Source: Vibrio hepatarius (lineage in GTDB: Bacteria; Pseudomonadota; Gammaproteobacteria; Enterobacterales; Vibrionaceae). Taken from it: a stretch of DNA of 64,000 nt. The DNA is taken from NCBI RefSeq assembly GCF_018860525.1, contig NZ_JAHKPM010000051.1:81699-145698 (forward strand), written 5' to 3'. Below, piece by piece: positions 27,783-37,510 of this stretch. Every line of letters starts with the position of its first letter. Positions within the stretch are counted from its first letter, which is position 1. The translations under genes were made by a program, and so were the position numbers. Under the pieces are notes generated by a model, which saw only the letters and a program-made list of their open reading frames with translations, did no database searches and had not been told where the DNA came from.

Positions 27783-27815
27783 GTAAATAACGTCAAAGTT
27801 GTTGGTGAATTTTAA
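27759..27815 (+). repeat. Duplicated 24-base gene tail
   Basis: The last eight codons of the PstS-like gene (27759-27782, VKVIGEF plus stop) are repeated at 27792-27815 (VKVVGEF plus stop), 21 of 24 bases identical, all differences transitions. The second copy is outside any intact gene and looks like the remnant of a lost tandem paralogue. Confidence 0.75.
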
Positions 27816-27822
27816 ATATTAA

Positions 27823-27853
27823 GAGGCTTAACAGTGTCTTTGAGTTAAGCCTC
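27823..27853 (+). terminator. Hairpin between PstS-like and chemoreceptor genes
   Basis: GAGGCTTAAC and GTTAAGCCTC form a perfect 10-bp stem with an 11-base loop. No T-run follows, so it may attenuate transcription or stabilise the upstream mRNA rather than terminate fully. Confidence 0.55.
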
Positions 27854-27875
27854 CTATCTGGTGTTTGGAGTCACT

Positions 27876-29489
27876 ATGAAGTCAATGTACCTTTCGATAC
27901 GAATGAAAATCCATTCGATCACAGCTATTGCGCTTTGCGCTTTCCTATCTATTGGTTATCTGAACATTAGCTCAATTTCTTCAAATACCGTATTTCTTGA
28001 TAAGCTGACTGGGCAGCAATTTTCTAATACTATTGCGGCTGAGCTTTCAAGTGTTGCCATTAAAGGTGTAGAAGATCTTTTCACCCAAAGTGTTACCTTT
28101 GGAGATGAAGATATCTTGCAAGATGCACGCGCAAGTGCTGATGCCTTAGCACAAAAGCTCAATTTATTACTGACAAGCTCTGACACGGTTGAGCAAGTAG
28201 TGCTTGATGATTTAAGTGAATATGTTCGCTTATCTGAAATGGTATCGCAGGCTATGTTGGGTGGAGATTTTGAAGGTGGATTTGAAGCACTAAGTCAAGC
28301 GGCAAACCAAAAGAGCACTATTTACGAAAAGTTAGTTGCTGAAATTGACGTAGTCGTTGAGCAGGAACGAAATAAGTTAAACCAGCTGGCAATTGAAAGC
28401 AATAATGCTCTAGAAAATCAGTTAAAAATCATCTTGGCGATATCGTCTATCTCGGTGCTATTGGTTGTTGTCATTGCCCAATTGATAGCTAGAAATGTGA
28501 CTGTCTCTATTTTAAATATATCTGATAACTTGGCCAAGTTAAGCCAAGGCAGAGGTGATTTGACTTATCGCCTGAAACCAAGGAGCAATGACGAAACAGG
28601 TCAGCTTGCTCGCAATTTTAATGCTTTTATAGCTAATCTTGAGAAGTCGGTTGCTGCCGTTGTAGCGGTTTGTAACCCTATGCTTAATATTTCAGACAAA
28701 CTTAAAGTCAGCACTTCCAGTTCTAGTAATGCTATGGAGGATTTGAATAATCTATCCACGGAGCTTGTTGATGAAATGTCAGCGTTAGCGCAAAGTGTTG
28801 AACATGTGGCCACATCAACGACCGAAACATCCGATTTGATCATTGAGGCTGAGCAAGAGTTGAGCTCTTGTGAAGAGAAAATGAATCGCTCAGTAACGCA
28901 GTCTGAACAGCTACAAGAGGATATGCAAAATACTTTCTCTGTTATCCAAAATCTGGCGGCTGATACTGAAAATGTGACCAGCATTTTAAGTGTTATTAAT
29001 GATATTGCAGATCAGACAAATTTACTTGCCCTCAATGCGGCAATTGAGGCTGCCCGTGCCGGTGAGCAAGGCCGTGGTTTTGCGGTAGTAGCCGAAGAGG
29101 TAAGGGAACTTGCGTCAAGAACGGTGAAGTCGACTGAGCAAATAAACTCGTTATTGAGCAATTTAATCGAGTCGGTCCAAAGTGCCAATAGCGTACTTGA
29201 AACCTCTAAAGACAGAGCGCAGTCAAATGCTGAAATGGTGTCTAAAGCTGGCGAATCACTACAGCTGATTTCACAGCAGGTGAAAGATATTCAGGCGCAA
29301 AGCGCTTCAATTAAATCTGCGACAGAAGAGCAAACCCGAGCGACAGATAAAGTTAAATCGAATACTGTTAACTCTCGTGGTGCAATAGGTACAACATTAG
29401 ATACTGTCGGTAAGGTTGGTGACTTGTCAGTCGAGTTAGCAGACTTGTCTTCTAGCTTGTCACAAGCGATAAGCCAATTTTCTAAATGA
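27876..29489 (+). CDS. Methyl-accepting chemotaxis protein
   Basis: About 537 residues: first membrane helix (about 10-30), a helical periplasmic domain (about 31-185), second helix (about 190-212), HAMP domain (about 213-265; [20 protein letters not shown]) and a cytoplasmic signalling hairpin with [20 protein letters not shown] and [17 protein letters not shown]. There is no CheR-binding pentapeptide at the C-terminus. The frame opens at GTG 27861, but ATG 27876 with GGAG six bases upstream is preferred. The operon with a porin and a PstS-like binding protein suggests it senses the solute that they capture. Confidence 0.92.
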   Translation: MKSMYLSIRMKIHSITAIALCAFLSIGYLNISSISSNTVFLDKLTGQQFSNTIAAELSSVAIKGVEDLFTQSVTFGDEDILQDARASADALAQKLNLLLTSSDTVEQVVLDDLSEYVRLSEMVSQAMLGGDFEGGFEALSQAANQKSTIYEKLVAEIDVVVEQERNKLNQLAIESNNALENQLKIILAISSISVLLVVVIAQLIARNVTVSILNISDNLAKLSQGRGDLTYRLKPRSNDETGQLARNFNAFIANLEKSVAAVVAVCNPMLNISDKLKVSTSSSSNAMEDLNNLSTELVDEMSALAQSVEHVATSTTETSDLIIEAEQELSSCEEKMNRSVTQSEQLQEDMQNTFSVIQNLAADTENVTSILSVINDIADQTNLLALNAAIEAARAGEQGRGFAVVAEEVRELASRTVKSTEQINSLLSNLIESVQSANSVLETSKDRAQSNAEMVSKAGESLQLISQQVKDIQAQSASIKSATEEQTRATDKVKSNTVNSRGAIGTTLDTVGKVGDLSVELADLSSSLSQAISQFSK

Positions 29490-30562
29490 TTATCGATAGG
29501 ACAGCATTAGTGCCGATTTTCCGGATATGTTTGCTCATTAGTAACATTATTGCTATACCACTCAGTCACTCTATCGAAGCAACATTTAGTGGTAATATAT
29601 TTTATGCGCCCGTCGATGAAACTTATATCAAAGGTGAGGGCATTGGGGACTCATACGTAAAGTTTACACTCGATGAATCATGGCAGGGTGTGCGTTTTCA
29701 TACTAGTATGCTATCCAGACTTTATGAGAATGATATTGAGGTTTCGGAACTTTTTGCCGCCAAAACTACAGAATCATTTGGTTGGCTTGCATTTGGTCGG
29801 TTACACATATTTGATGAAAATGTTTACAATGCGATGAGTTATCCTTGGCTATCTTTGCCAAGGGAGATTAACCCTTTAAATGTGACCTACTATGAAGGTT
29901 TCCAATGGCATTATGATTGGGATAAACATCACGCTCGATTTATTTCTGGGAAATCAAATAATAACACTTTTGGAGCGAATACCCTTGATATGTACATTCC
30001 TTTTGGTTTTGAGGTTCGTAGTAAGTGGGGGTATTTTATAACCAAATTTAGTTTTGCTGAAACTAGGGTTGATCTGACGGGTACATCTCTAAGTGGTATC
30101 CAAGGGGGCTTAGTTGATCTTCCCAACACTGTCGAACTTGAAGACAAAGTATCTTACTATTACAACGCTGTATTCAACATTCCAATAAAGCCGTTTTTGC
30201 TGTCATTGAAATATACGGTAGTCGATTACAAGGAAGATCAATATGCAGTCTTTGATGGGTACAGGGCGAGAGTTCATGCAGCCTACCGACCAGCTAAAAC
30301 TTGGACTTTATATTACACTTATGGAGAAAGTAAAGCCCGTAATGATTTTAGCGCCATTTCAAGTCAACAGCCAAGCACGGGTGCTTTGCTTTCAAAATCT
30401 CTGAATGAAAATCAGTTCCAGTCTCACCACCTTGGTTTTGTGAAAAATTTATCAAAAAGTGTAAAGCTCAAATTGCAAATGGGACTTGCGGAAAATAACG
30501 ACTCTAATGAGATTGAAAGGTTTATTCTATTTGGTTTTAGCTTTGATGCTAAAGGGCTTTAA
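29486..30562 (+). CDS. Outer-membrane beta-barrel protein of the chemoreceptor operon
   Basis: The 358-residue protein has a hydrophobic N-terminal signal (about 8-30), then strand-rich, aromatic-rich sequence of porin type ([51 protein letters not shown]). WLAFGRLH resembles the VKIGRLR element of the first porin gene in this operon. The C-terminus GFSFDAKGL does not end in Phe. ATG overlaps the chemoreceptor TGA by four bases, so translation is coupled. Specific function unknown. Confidence 0.7.
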   Translation: MIIDRTALVPIFRICLLISNIIAIPLSHSIEATFSGNIFYAPVDETYIKGEGIGDSYVKFTLDESWQGVRFHTSMLSRLYENDIEVSELFAAKTTESFGWLAFGRLHIFDENVYNAMSYPWLSLPREINPLNVTYYEGFQWHYDWDKHHARFISGKSNNNTFGANTLDMYIPFGFEVRSKWGYFITKFSFAETRVDLTGTSLSGIQGGLVDLPNTVELEDKVSYYYNAVFNIPIKPFLLSLKYTVVDYKEDQYAVFDGYRARVHAAYRPAKTWTLYYTYGESKARNDFSAISSQQPSTGALLSKSLNENQFQSHHLGFVKNLSKSVKLKLQMGLAENNDSNEIERFILFGFSFDAKGL

Positions 30563-31164
30563 ATACTTTTATGACCAGAGATCTTGTCAAATGTGGTTGT
30601 GCAGCTATCACAGAAAATATCCATAAAGTCTTTCACTTCAGGCATAGTTGCGATTAGTTGCTCGATACGAGGTTCTAGGCCCTCTTTTACGTGTAAAAAC
30701 TCATTGTTGTTAAATCTCAGCTCATTTAAAGTCTTGATATATGCGGCAAGGATATCTGCCGCTTTTACAACGGCTTTATACTCGGCATCGACATTTTTTT
30801 GCACTAACAAGTTCGAAAACTCATCACGCAAATCGATTGGTAGTGTTTCTAAACATTCCTGTTCGGCAATATCTTCAAGTTTCTTAAAGGCTGCGGTGAA
30901 CTCGGGGCTGTGGTACTTGGTTTTTGAATTCATATCCTGAAGTTTGGTTTCAGAAATCTCATGGTAAATGGCCACTACAGCAGCTTTTTCAGGGTTCAAA
31001 GTTCCATTATAGCGTTTGTTTTTAATTACAGTGAGAAGGTGAGCAATAACAGATACTTGGTGAGAATGCTCAGAAACATTTTCTGCTTGAAAGCAATGCA
31101 TTAAAGCCCAGCGTTTAATTAAGGGCATGCGGGTCACCCATGCCATAAAAGTGCTTTGTTTCAC
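30559..31164 (-). CDS. yfbR: YfbR-like HD-domain 5'-deoxynucleotidase, divergent
   Basis: The 201-residue protein aligns without gaps over its first 140 residues with E. coli YfbR, which removes the 5'-phosphate from deoxynucleoside monophosphates. Arg18, Trp19, His33 (ENVSEHSHQV), His68, Glu72, Asp77 and Asp137 (KAADILAAY) are kept. The defining HD motif reads HE: residue 69 is Glu (codon GAG at 30960-30958), and the following GDLPTPVKY element is changed to QDMNSKTKY. It may have altered metal use, altered specificity or reduced activity. The location beside alaA is the usual yfbR locus in Vibrio and E. coli. Its stop overlaps the convergent barrel gene. Confidence 0.85.
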   Translation of the reverse strand: MKQSTFMAWVTRMPLIKRWALMHCFQAENVSEHSHQVSVIAHLLTVIKNKRYNGTLNPEKAAVVAIYHEISETKLQDMNSKTKYHSPEFTAAFKKLEDIAEQECLETLPIDLRDEFSNLLVQKNVDAEYKAVVKAADILAAYIKTLNELRFNNNEFLHVKEGLEPRIEQLIATMPEVKDFMDIFCDSCTTTFDKISGHKSI

Positions 31165-31281
31165 TATGTTTCCTTATAAATCTGGCCTTTAACTAAGTGT
31201 AGGTCAGTTTGTGTACATAATTTTTGTCAATAAAAGAGCACTAATATGGTACTCCTTACTTGATATATTAGGCTTGCCAGA

Positions 31282-32496
31282 TTATTGGCTATAGGTCGAT
31301 AGGAAGCGCTCAAAACGTCCTATTGCCATTTCTAAGTCTTCGACATGCGGCAAGGTTACGATACGAAAATGATCCGGCTCTGGCCAGTTGAACCCTGAAC
31401 CTTGAACTAGTAGTACTTTTTCCTGAATCAGGAAATCGAGAATCATTTGTTGATCGTCTTTGATGTTATACATATTAGTATCAATTTTGGGAAACAAATA
31501 CATAGCACCTTTGGGCTTAACGCATGATATGCCAGGTATTTGATTGATTAGTTCATAGGCGCGATCACGTTGCTCCAACAATCGACCTCCAGGAAGAATC
31601 AATTCATTAATACTTTGATATCCACCTAATGCTGTCTGGATTGCATGTTGCATGGGAACATTTGCACACAAACGCATCGAGGCTAGCATATCGAGCCCAT
31701 TAATATAGCCTTGCGCAAGGTGCTTTGGCCCTGTTAGGAACATCCAGCCGCCACGGAAACCGCAAACACGGTATGCTTTGGATAATCCATTGAAAGTGAC
31801 AACAAGTAGGTCGTCAGTGAGCGTTGCAACAGAGGTATGAGTAGCACCATCGTAAAGGACTTTATCGTATATCTCATCAGCAAAGATGATCAGCTTATGC
31901 TGACGCGCAATTTCAATCACTTCCAGTAAAAAATCTCGGCTATATACGGCACCAGTTGGATTGTTCGGGTTGATTAAGACTATACCCCGCGTCTTTGGGG
32001 TGATCTTTTTACGGATGTCTTCCAAATCTGGGTACCAGTCAGACTGCTCGTCACAGCGATAATGGACTGCATGGCCGCCTGAGAGTGCCACAGAAGCTGT
32101 CCAAAGCGGATAGTCTGGTGCTGGGACTAACATTTCATCGCCGTTATCAAGTAAAGCTTGCATCGCCATCACTATCAGCTCAGAAACACCATTGCCAATA
32201 TAGACGTCCTCTACATCTAGAGAATGAATACCTTTACGCTGATAGTACTGAACCACGGCTTTGCGTGCTGAATAGATGCCTTTAGAATCACAATAGCCTT
32301 GAGATGTCGGTAAATTACGAATGACATCAACTAAAATTTCGTCAGGTGCATCAAAGCCAAAGGGGGCTGGGTTTCCAATATTAAGCTTTAGTATTTTATG
32401 CCCCTCTTCTTCCATTCGCTTAGCATGTTTGAGTACTGGTCCCCTAATGTCGTAGCAGACATTATCGAGTTTTGACGACATCTCGATATCTTGCAT
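31282..32496 (-). CDS. alaA: AlaA, alanine-synthesising PLP aminotransferase
   Basis: The 404-residue fold-type I aminotransferase converts pyruvate and glutamate to alanine and 2-oxoglutarate. LKLNIGNPAPFGFDAPDEIL, IYIGNGVSELI (here VYIGNG), PAPDYPLWTA, INPNNPTGAVYS, FADEIYDK and the PLP-lysine in FNGLSKAYRVCGFRGGW are nearly identical to E. coli AlaA (405 aa). ATG 32496 is preferred to an upstream in-frame TTG at 32505, and gives the E. coli length. The yfbR-alaA pairing is conserved. Confidence 0.95.
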   Translation of the reverse strand: MQDIEMSSKLDNVCYDIRGPVLKHAKRMEEEGHKILKLNIGNPAPFGFDAPDEILVDVIRNLPTSQGYCDSKGIYSARKAVVQYYQRKGIHSLDVEDVYIGNGVSELIVMAMQALLDNGDEMLVPAPDYPLWTASVALSGGHAVHYRCDEQSDWYPDLEDIRKKITPKTRGIVLINPNNPTGAVYSRDFLLEVIEIARQHKLIIFADEIYDKVLYDGATHTSVATLTDDLLVVTFNGLSKAYRVCGFRGGWMFLTGPKHLAQGYINGLDMLASMRLCANVPMQHAIQTALGGYQSINELILPGGRLLEQRDRAYELINQIPGISCVKPKGAMYLFPKIDTNMYNIKDDQQMILDFLIQEKVLLVQGSGFNWPEPDHFRIVTLPHVEDLEMAIGRFERFLSTYSQ

Positions 32497-32715
32497 TGTA
32501 TACAACCTAAAATAGTTTCGATTTTTTTATTAAACTACATCAAAAACACATTTTTTAGAATAAAAAACTACCTAAATACGTTTTTTGTCATTGATAGGCG
32601 CTATTTACAAAATTTGATGTAACACGGGCTACAACATTGATCTGAGTGAGGGTAATACAAAAATTGACGGTGTAAAATAAATAACGTTTTTGATGCATAG
32701 CGAGGTGGGTTTGTC

Positions 32716-34017
32716 ATGGTTCATCAAGCTGTAGCGCACTTGATTCAGCGGGTAAAAACGGCAAAAACCAATGAGAAGCGTCTGTTATACCGTTTTCAAA
32801 GTACGTTAAATAGTGATGGTATTGATTGGATGGATGCTCAGTCACTTTTCCCTAAGTTTTACTGGCAGTCTCGTGACGCTCGCGAAGAAGTCGTAGCAAT
32901 AGGACAATTGGAAGTTTTTCACGGTGCTCAAATTAGTCACAGGTGCTTATCTGAGGGGCAGCGTCTATGGGGGGGAAGTCCTTTTGCTAGCCAATCTTGT
33001 CTCGAATTAATCTCAAATTCTCATTTTTTTGTGCTGCCGTTGGTAGAGCTGATTAGAGAAGGCGCGCAATGGTCACTAGCAGTAAATTTGAATCATGATA
33101 AGCACTATGTGCTGGCTCGACTGCCAGATCTTGTGACAAACATTACTTCTATCCAGCCACTTTCGACAGGCATAAAAAGCCTTATCCATTGCCCAGATAA
33201 AGTTGAGTGGTCAGAGTTGGTGGCCAAAGTATTGGCCGGAATTGATGGTTATGATTTTAAAAAAGTAGTACTAGCTAGAAAAACGTTGGTGGAGATGAGT
33301 GGAAATGTCACAGCGGCTGAGCTACTCAAATCGAGCTACCTCAAAAACCACAACAGCTTTCATTTTATGTTTGCGATGGACAATTCTTGCAGCTTTATTG
33401 GTTCTAGCCCAGAGCGTTTGTATTTGAAACATGGTCAGAACTTATATACCGAAGCTTTAGCAGGAACTGTTGGCCGAGGGGAAAACTCAAAGCAAGATAT
33501 GAAGCTAGGGAACTGGCTTGGTTTGGATACCAAAAATATCAATGAGAACGGTCATGTTGTAGATGACATTGTTGAGAGCCTTACACCTTATTCAACGCGA
33601 TTTCATATTGATCAAGAAACTCATTTGGTGAAATTATCGAAAGTTCAACATCTTAAGCGTGATATTCATGCATTCCTTAAGCCGGATGTCAGTCCTATAG
33701 AACTGTTAAGAGTATTGCAACCTACTGCTGCTGTCGCAGGGTTACCTCGTAAGGAATCGATTGATTTTATACAGCAAAATGAACCTTTTTCTCGTGGTTG
33801 GTATGCCGGTTCCTTTGGTTTCATTGGTTCTCAGCATGCAGAGTTTTGTGTCGCAATCCGAAGCGCTCTAGTTCAAAACAATGAAATTGAGCTATTTTCT
33901 GGAGCAGGGATTGTAGCAGGGTCAGTCGCCTGTGATGAGTGGGATGAGCTAGACAAAAAACTATCGACTTTACTGTCTTTGCTTGATAAGGCTCCTGATT
34001 TGGAGGCCGTCTCTTAG
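32716..34017 (+). CDS. menF: MenF, isochorismate synthase
   Basis: The 433-residue enzyme converts chorismate to isochorismate, the first step of menaquinone synthesis. The chorismate-binding domain (about 180-425) contains FKKVVLARKTLVEM, FMFAMDNSCSFIGSSPERL, the motif YTEALAGTVGRG, LQPTAAVAGLPRKES and FSGAGIVAGS. Its stop TAG directly abuts the menD ATG. It heads the cluster menF-menD-menH-menB-menC-menE; the promoter lies in the 210-base gap shared divergently with alaA. Confidence 0.95.
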   Translation: MVHQAVAHLIQRVKTAKTNEKRLLYRFQSTLNSDGIDWMDAQSLFPKFYWQSRDAREEVVAIGQLEVFHGAQISHRCLSEGQRLWGGSPFASQSCLELISNSHFFVLPLVELIREGAQWSLAVNLNHDKHYVLARLPDLVTNITSIQPLSTGIKSLIHCPDKVEWSELVAKVLAGIDGYDFKKVVLARKTLVEMSGNVTAAELLKSSYLKNHNSFHFMFAMDNSCSFIGSSPERLYLKHGQNLYTEALAGTVGRGENSKQDMKLGNWLGLDTKNINENGHVVDDIVESLTPYSTRFHIDQETHLVKLSKVQHLKRDIHAFLKPDVSPIELLRVLQPTAAVAGLPRKESIDFIQQNEPFSRGWYAGSFGFIGSQHAEFCVAIRSALVQNNEIELFSGAGIVAGSVACDEWDELDKKLSTLLSLLDKAPDLEAVS

Positions 34018-35727
34018 ATGATGGACAAAAGCCAAGCAGTACTTAATCGAATCTGGAGCCAAGTACTACTTGAAGAATTGGTGCGTTTTGGGGTCGATGA
34101 TGTGTGCATCGCTCCTGGCTCTAGGTCGACTCCTCTTGCGATTGAAGCTTGTGACAATAAACAATTGACGCTACATACTCACTTTGATGAACGAGGATTA
34201 GCATTTTTGGCTCACGGTTTATCTAAGGCAAGCAATAAGCCGGTTGCAATTATTGTCACTTCAGGGACCGCGGTCGCAAATCTATTGCCTGCGATTGTAG
34301 AAGCGAATCTAACAAGACAAAAGCTGGTTGTGATAACTGCAGATAGACCTATTGAACATATCAACTGTGGTGCTAATCAGGCGATTGTTCAGACAAATAT
34401 TTTCTCATCCCATGTTCGGGAAAAAATTACGTTACCGAGCCCATCCACATCAGTACCGTTAAGTTGGCTGCTTACTTCTATTGATCAATTGATGTATCAG
34501 CAAGAAAAAGAAGGTGGAGTTATTCACTTTAATTGTCCTTTTCCTGAACCGTTGTATGAGTCATCGGCAAAAAGTATTTATCAGAGCTATATGGATACGA
34601 TTCATACATGGTGGATTTCAGAGTTCCCCTTTAGCAATAAATCTATGGTCAGTCCGCCTGTTATGGCGCAAGATCCATCATTTTTTGCCGCTAGAGGAAT
34701 CATTTTAGTTGGTGATGTCACTATAGAAGAAGCTAGGCTTGCAAAGCAGCTTGCTGAGACAGTAGGTTGGTCATGCTTGTGCGACCCTCAATCTGGGGTT
34801 TCCAGCGTCTTGGCACACTATGATATCTGGCTACAGTGCTCCGTGGCTAGAAAGTTTCTTAATCGAACGGAGATCATTCTTCAGTTTGGATCTCGCTTTA
34901 TTTCGAAGAGACTTATCCAGTGGGTCAAGCAGCAAGTTGAAGAAAGGCAAGCACAATACCATTATGTTTCTTCTAAACCTGAACGCGATAATCCTAACCA
35001 TTTGATGCAAATTCATCATGTATCAGAAATCTGTCTATGGATTGACAGTTGTTTATCTATCCATCGGCAGCCGATGGTTCCGTGGGCTGAAGAATTGGCG
35101 ATGTACACTCGAAAAGTACGTACTCTTGCACAAGGTTATGCGATACCCAGCCAAGCTGTCACTGAAATTGGTTTGGCAACTACGTTAGAAAATTTACCAA
35201 ATGATACACAAGTAGTGCTTGGAAATAGCCTATTTGTTCGTTTGGTAGACATGTTTGGTATCCTTCCAAGCATGAGAGTTTATAGTAATCGAGGGGCTTC
35301 AGGCATTGATGGATTAATTGCAACAGCTGCGGGAGTATTACGCTCGACCAATAGGCCCACTATCCTTTTTACGGGTGATACGTCTGCTTTGTACGATCTT
35401 AACTCATTGGCTCTATTAACTGATGTAAAAGCGCCTATTGTTGTGGCTGTAATCAATAATGATGGCGGGGCAATCTTTGATTTGCTGCCTATCTCTAAAG
35501 CACATAAGCGTAGACTTTATCAGATGCCGCATGGCTATCAGTTTGAATACGCAGCACAACAGTTTGGGCTTCATTATCAACAACCAATAACGCTCGCAGA
35601 TTACAACGATACAGTTAAGCAACACCTTACCTGCGGGGAAGGGGCACTCGTGATTGAGTTGATAACACCTTCAAATCAAGCTGCAGTTCAGCTAAAAGAG
35701 GTGATTCAAAATATTAATGCTTGCTAG
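34018..35727 (+). CDS. menD: MenD, SEPHCHC synthase
   Basis: The 569-residue thiamine-diphosphate enzyme joins isochorismate and 2-oxoglutarate to give SEPHCHC. VCIAPGSRSTPLAI, FDERGLAFLAHGLSKAS, VTSGTAVANLLPAIVEA and GANQAIVQ are MenD-specific; the ThDP motif is FTGDTSALYDLNSLALL to AVINNDGGAIFDLLP. ATG follows menF with no gap; a second ATG is the next codon. The 3' end overlaps menH by 11 bases. Confidence 0.96.
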   Translation: MMDKSQAVLNRIWSQVLLEELVRFGVDDVCIAPGSRSTPLAIEACDNKQLTLHTHFDERGLAFLAHGLSKASNKPVAIIVTSGTAVANLLPAIVEANLTRQKLVVITADRPIEHINCGANQAIVQTNIFSSHVREKITLPSPSTSVPLSWLLTSIDQLMYQQEKEGGVIHFNCPFPEPLYESSAKSIYQSYMDTIHTWWISEFPFSNKSMVSPPVMAQDPSFFAARGIILVGDVTIEEARLAKQLAETVGWSCLCDPQSGVSSVLAHYDIWLQCSVARKFLNRTEIILQFGSRFISKRLIQWVKQQVEERQAQYHYVSSKPERDNPNHLMQIHHVSEICLWIDSCLSIHRQPMVPWAEELAMYTRKVRTLAQGYAIPSQAVTEIGLATTLENLPNDTQVVLGNSLFVRLVDMFGILPSMRVYSNRGASGIDGLIATAAGVLRSTNRPTILFTGDTSALYDLNSLALLTDVKAPIVVAVINNDGGAIFDLLPISKAHKRRLYQMPHGYQFEYAAQQFGLHYQQPITLADYNDTVKQHLTCGEGALVIELITPSNQAAVQLKEVIQNINAC

Positions 35728-36511
35728 CCATTTTTATAACAGTGTGAATCGTGACAAGCTGCCGGTGATTGTTTGCTTACATGGATTGCTTGGAAGTAGT
35801 GGCGATTGGAGTAAATGCGCAGAACTTCTGTCTAGCTACCCAGTACTCTGTATTGATCTACCGGGACACGGGTTGAGCCAAAACATTCACTGTGACGATT
35901 TTAAATCGTGCTGCGATCAAATATCTCATGTTTTACATCACCAAATTCCTGACCAAGCACCTATAGTTTTATTGGGATACTCAATGGGGGCTCGAATCAT
36001 GATGACTGGGCTCACAAGGCACTATTTTTCGGCTTTGAATATTCAACTGTTGATCTGCGAATCGGGTCATTTTGGCCTCGATAGTGAAGAACAAAAAAAA
36101 CAGCGTTTTATCCATGACTCTTGTTGGGGAGCTCGTTTTACCAACGAAGCCATAGAAACGGTTCTCGATGACTGGTATCAGCAGCCGGTCTTCCAATTAC
36201 TTAGCGATGAGCAGCGAAAAGCTTTGATTAGGCAACGCTTAAAAAATGTAGGCTCGTCAGTAGCTTCTATGCTCATGGCAACGACGCTCGCTAAACAAGA
36301 TTTCCTACTCGACTCGCTTAAGAATCTAGCTATTCCTATACATTGTATATGTGGTGAAAAGGATAATAAATTCAATCAATTGAGTGTAAATAGTGGTTTG
36401 CCTTTCAGTTGCATTAATGAAGTAGGTCACAATGTTCATATTGAGGACCCGCAAGCCTTTACTAATATTGTTAAATCTAAAGTTAGTGCTTTAGGTTTAA
36501 GTGCCAGTTAA
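35717..36511 (+). CDS. menH: MenH, SHCHC synthase (alpha/beta hydrolase)
   Basis: The 264-residue alpha/beta-hydrolase eliminates pyruvate from SEPHCHC to give SHCHC. Motifs: VCLHGLLGSSGDWSKC, nucleophile Ser in LLGYSMGARI, catalytic Asp in CGEKDNKF and His in NEVGHNVHIEDP. The order between menD and menB is the E. coli order. Its start overlaps the end of menD by 11 bases, indicating translational coupling. Confidence 0.93.
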   Translation: MLASHFYNSVNRDKLPVIVCLHGLLGSSGDWSKCAELLSSYPVLCIDLPGHGLSQNIHCDDFKSCCDQISHVLHHQIPDQAPIVLLGYSMGARIMMTGLTRHYFSALNIQLLICESGHFGLDSEEQKKQRFIHDSCWGARFTNEAIETVLDDWYQQPVFQLLSDEQRKALIRQRLKNVGSSVASMLMATTLAKQDFLLDSLKNLAIPIHCICGEKDNKFNQLSVNSGLPFSCINEVGHNVHIEDPQAFTNIVKSKVSALGLSAS

Positions 36512-36523
36512 ACAACAGGAATC

Positions 36524-37393
36524 ATGATGTCAAAAACAGTCGGTCTTTCAGAAAAAGAGTTATATGCCCCCGTATATTGGCAAAAGTGTAGTGATGAATT
36601 TGAGGATATTCAGTACCACAAATCTGAAGATGGTATTGCGAAAATAACCATCGCCCGTCCTCAGGTTCATAATGCATTTCGGCCACAGACAGTTAATGAA
36701 ATGATGAGAGCTTTAGTTGATGCTCGCTATGATCAAAGCGTGGGCGTTATTATACTGACAGGGATTGGTGAAAAGGCATTTTGTTCTGGAGGAGACCAAA
36801 AAATTCGTGGTGACTATGGTGGCTATACAGATGACTCAGGAATGCACCATCTAAATGTATTAGATTTTCAGCGCCAGATACGCACATGCCCTAAACCTGT
36901 TATTGCGTCAGTTTCGGGGTGGGCTGTTGGCGGAGGGCATGTTCTGCACATGATGTGTGACTTAACTATTGCAGCTGATAATGCACAATTTGGTCAAACA
37001 GGCCCTAAAGTCGGTTCTTTTGATGGTGGTTGGGGAGCTGCATACATGGCACGCATCGTAGGTCAGAAAAAAGCGCGAGAAATTTGGTTTTTATGCCGTT
37101 TTTATAACGCAGAAGAGGCTCTAAGTATGGGTCTTGTTAATACCGTGGTACCTGTAGATGAATTGGAGAGAGAAACGGTTCGCTGGTGCCGAGAAACGCT
37201 GCAACACAGCCCTATGGCACTTCGTTGCTTGAAAGCGGCCCTTAATGCAGACTGTGATGGTCAAGCTGGCCTACAAGAATTGGCTGGCAATGCGACAATG
37301 ATGTTTTATATGACAGAAGAGGGTCAAGAGGGTCGTAATGCATTTAATGAAAAGCGTCGGCCTGATTTTAACCAGTTTCCACGTAATCCTTAA
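36524..37393 (+). CDS. menB: MenB, 1,4-dihydroxy-2-naphthoyl-CoA synthase
   Basis: The 289-residue crotonase-fold enzyme closes the second ring, converting o-succinylbenzoyl-CoA to 1,4-dihydroxy-2-naphthoyl-Co[57 protein letters not shown] and [18 protein letters not shown] are diagnostic of MenB. Two adjacent ATGs at 36524 and 36527 are both possible; length matches E. coli (285 aa). A 111-base gap to menC could hold a secondary promoter. Confidence 0.97.
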   Translation: MMSKTVGLSEKELYAPVYWQKCSDEFEDIQYHKSEDGIAKITIARPQVHNAFRPQTVNEMMRALVDARYDQSVGVIILTGIGEKAFCSGGDQKIRGDYGGYTDDSGMHHLNVLDFQRQIRTCPKPVIASVSGWAVGGGHVLHMMCDLTIAADNAQFGQTGPKVGSFDGGWGAAYMARIVGQKKAREIWFLCRFYNAEEALSMGLVNTVVPVDELERETVRWCRETLQHSPMALRCLKAALNADCDGQAGLQELAGNATMMFYMTEEGQEGRNAFNEKRRPDFNQFPRNP

Positions 37394-37510
37394 TGTCATA
37401 TGAACAAGGAAACGGATATGAGATACACATGTAAACCCCTATTTTTCTTTGGTTGGACCATAAGTTAGCAACTGCTAACAAATACAAAAATAAATATAAG
37501 GGATGTGGTT

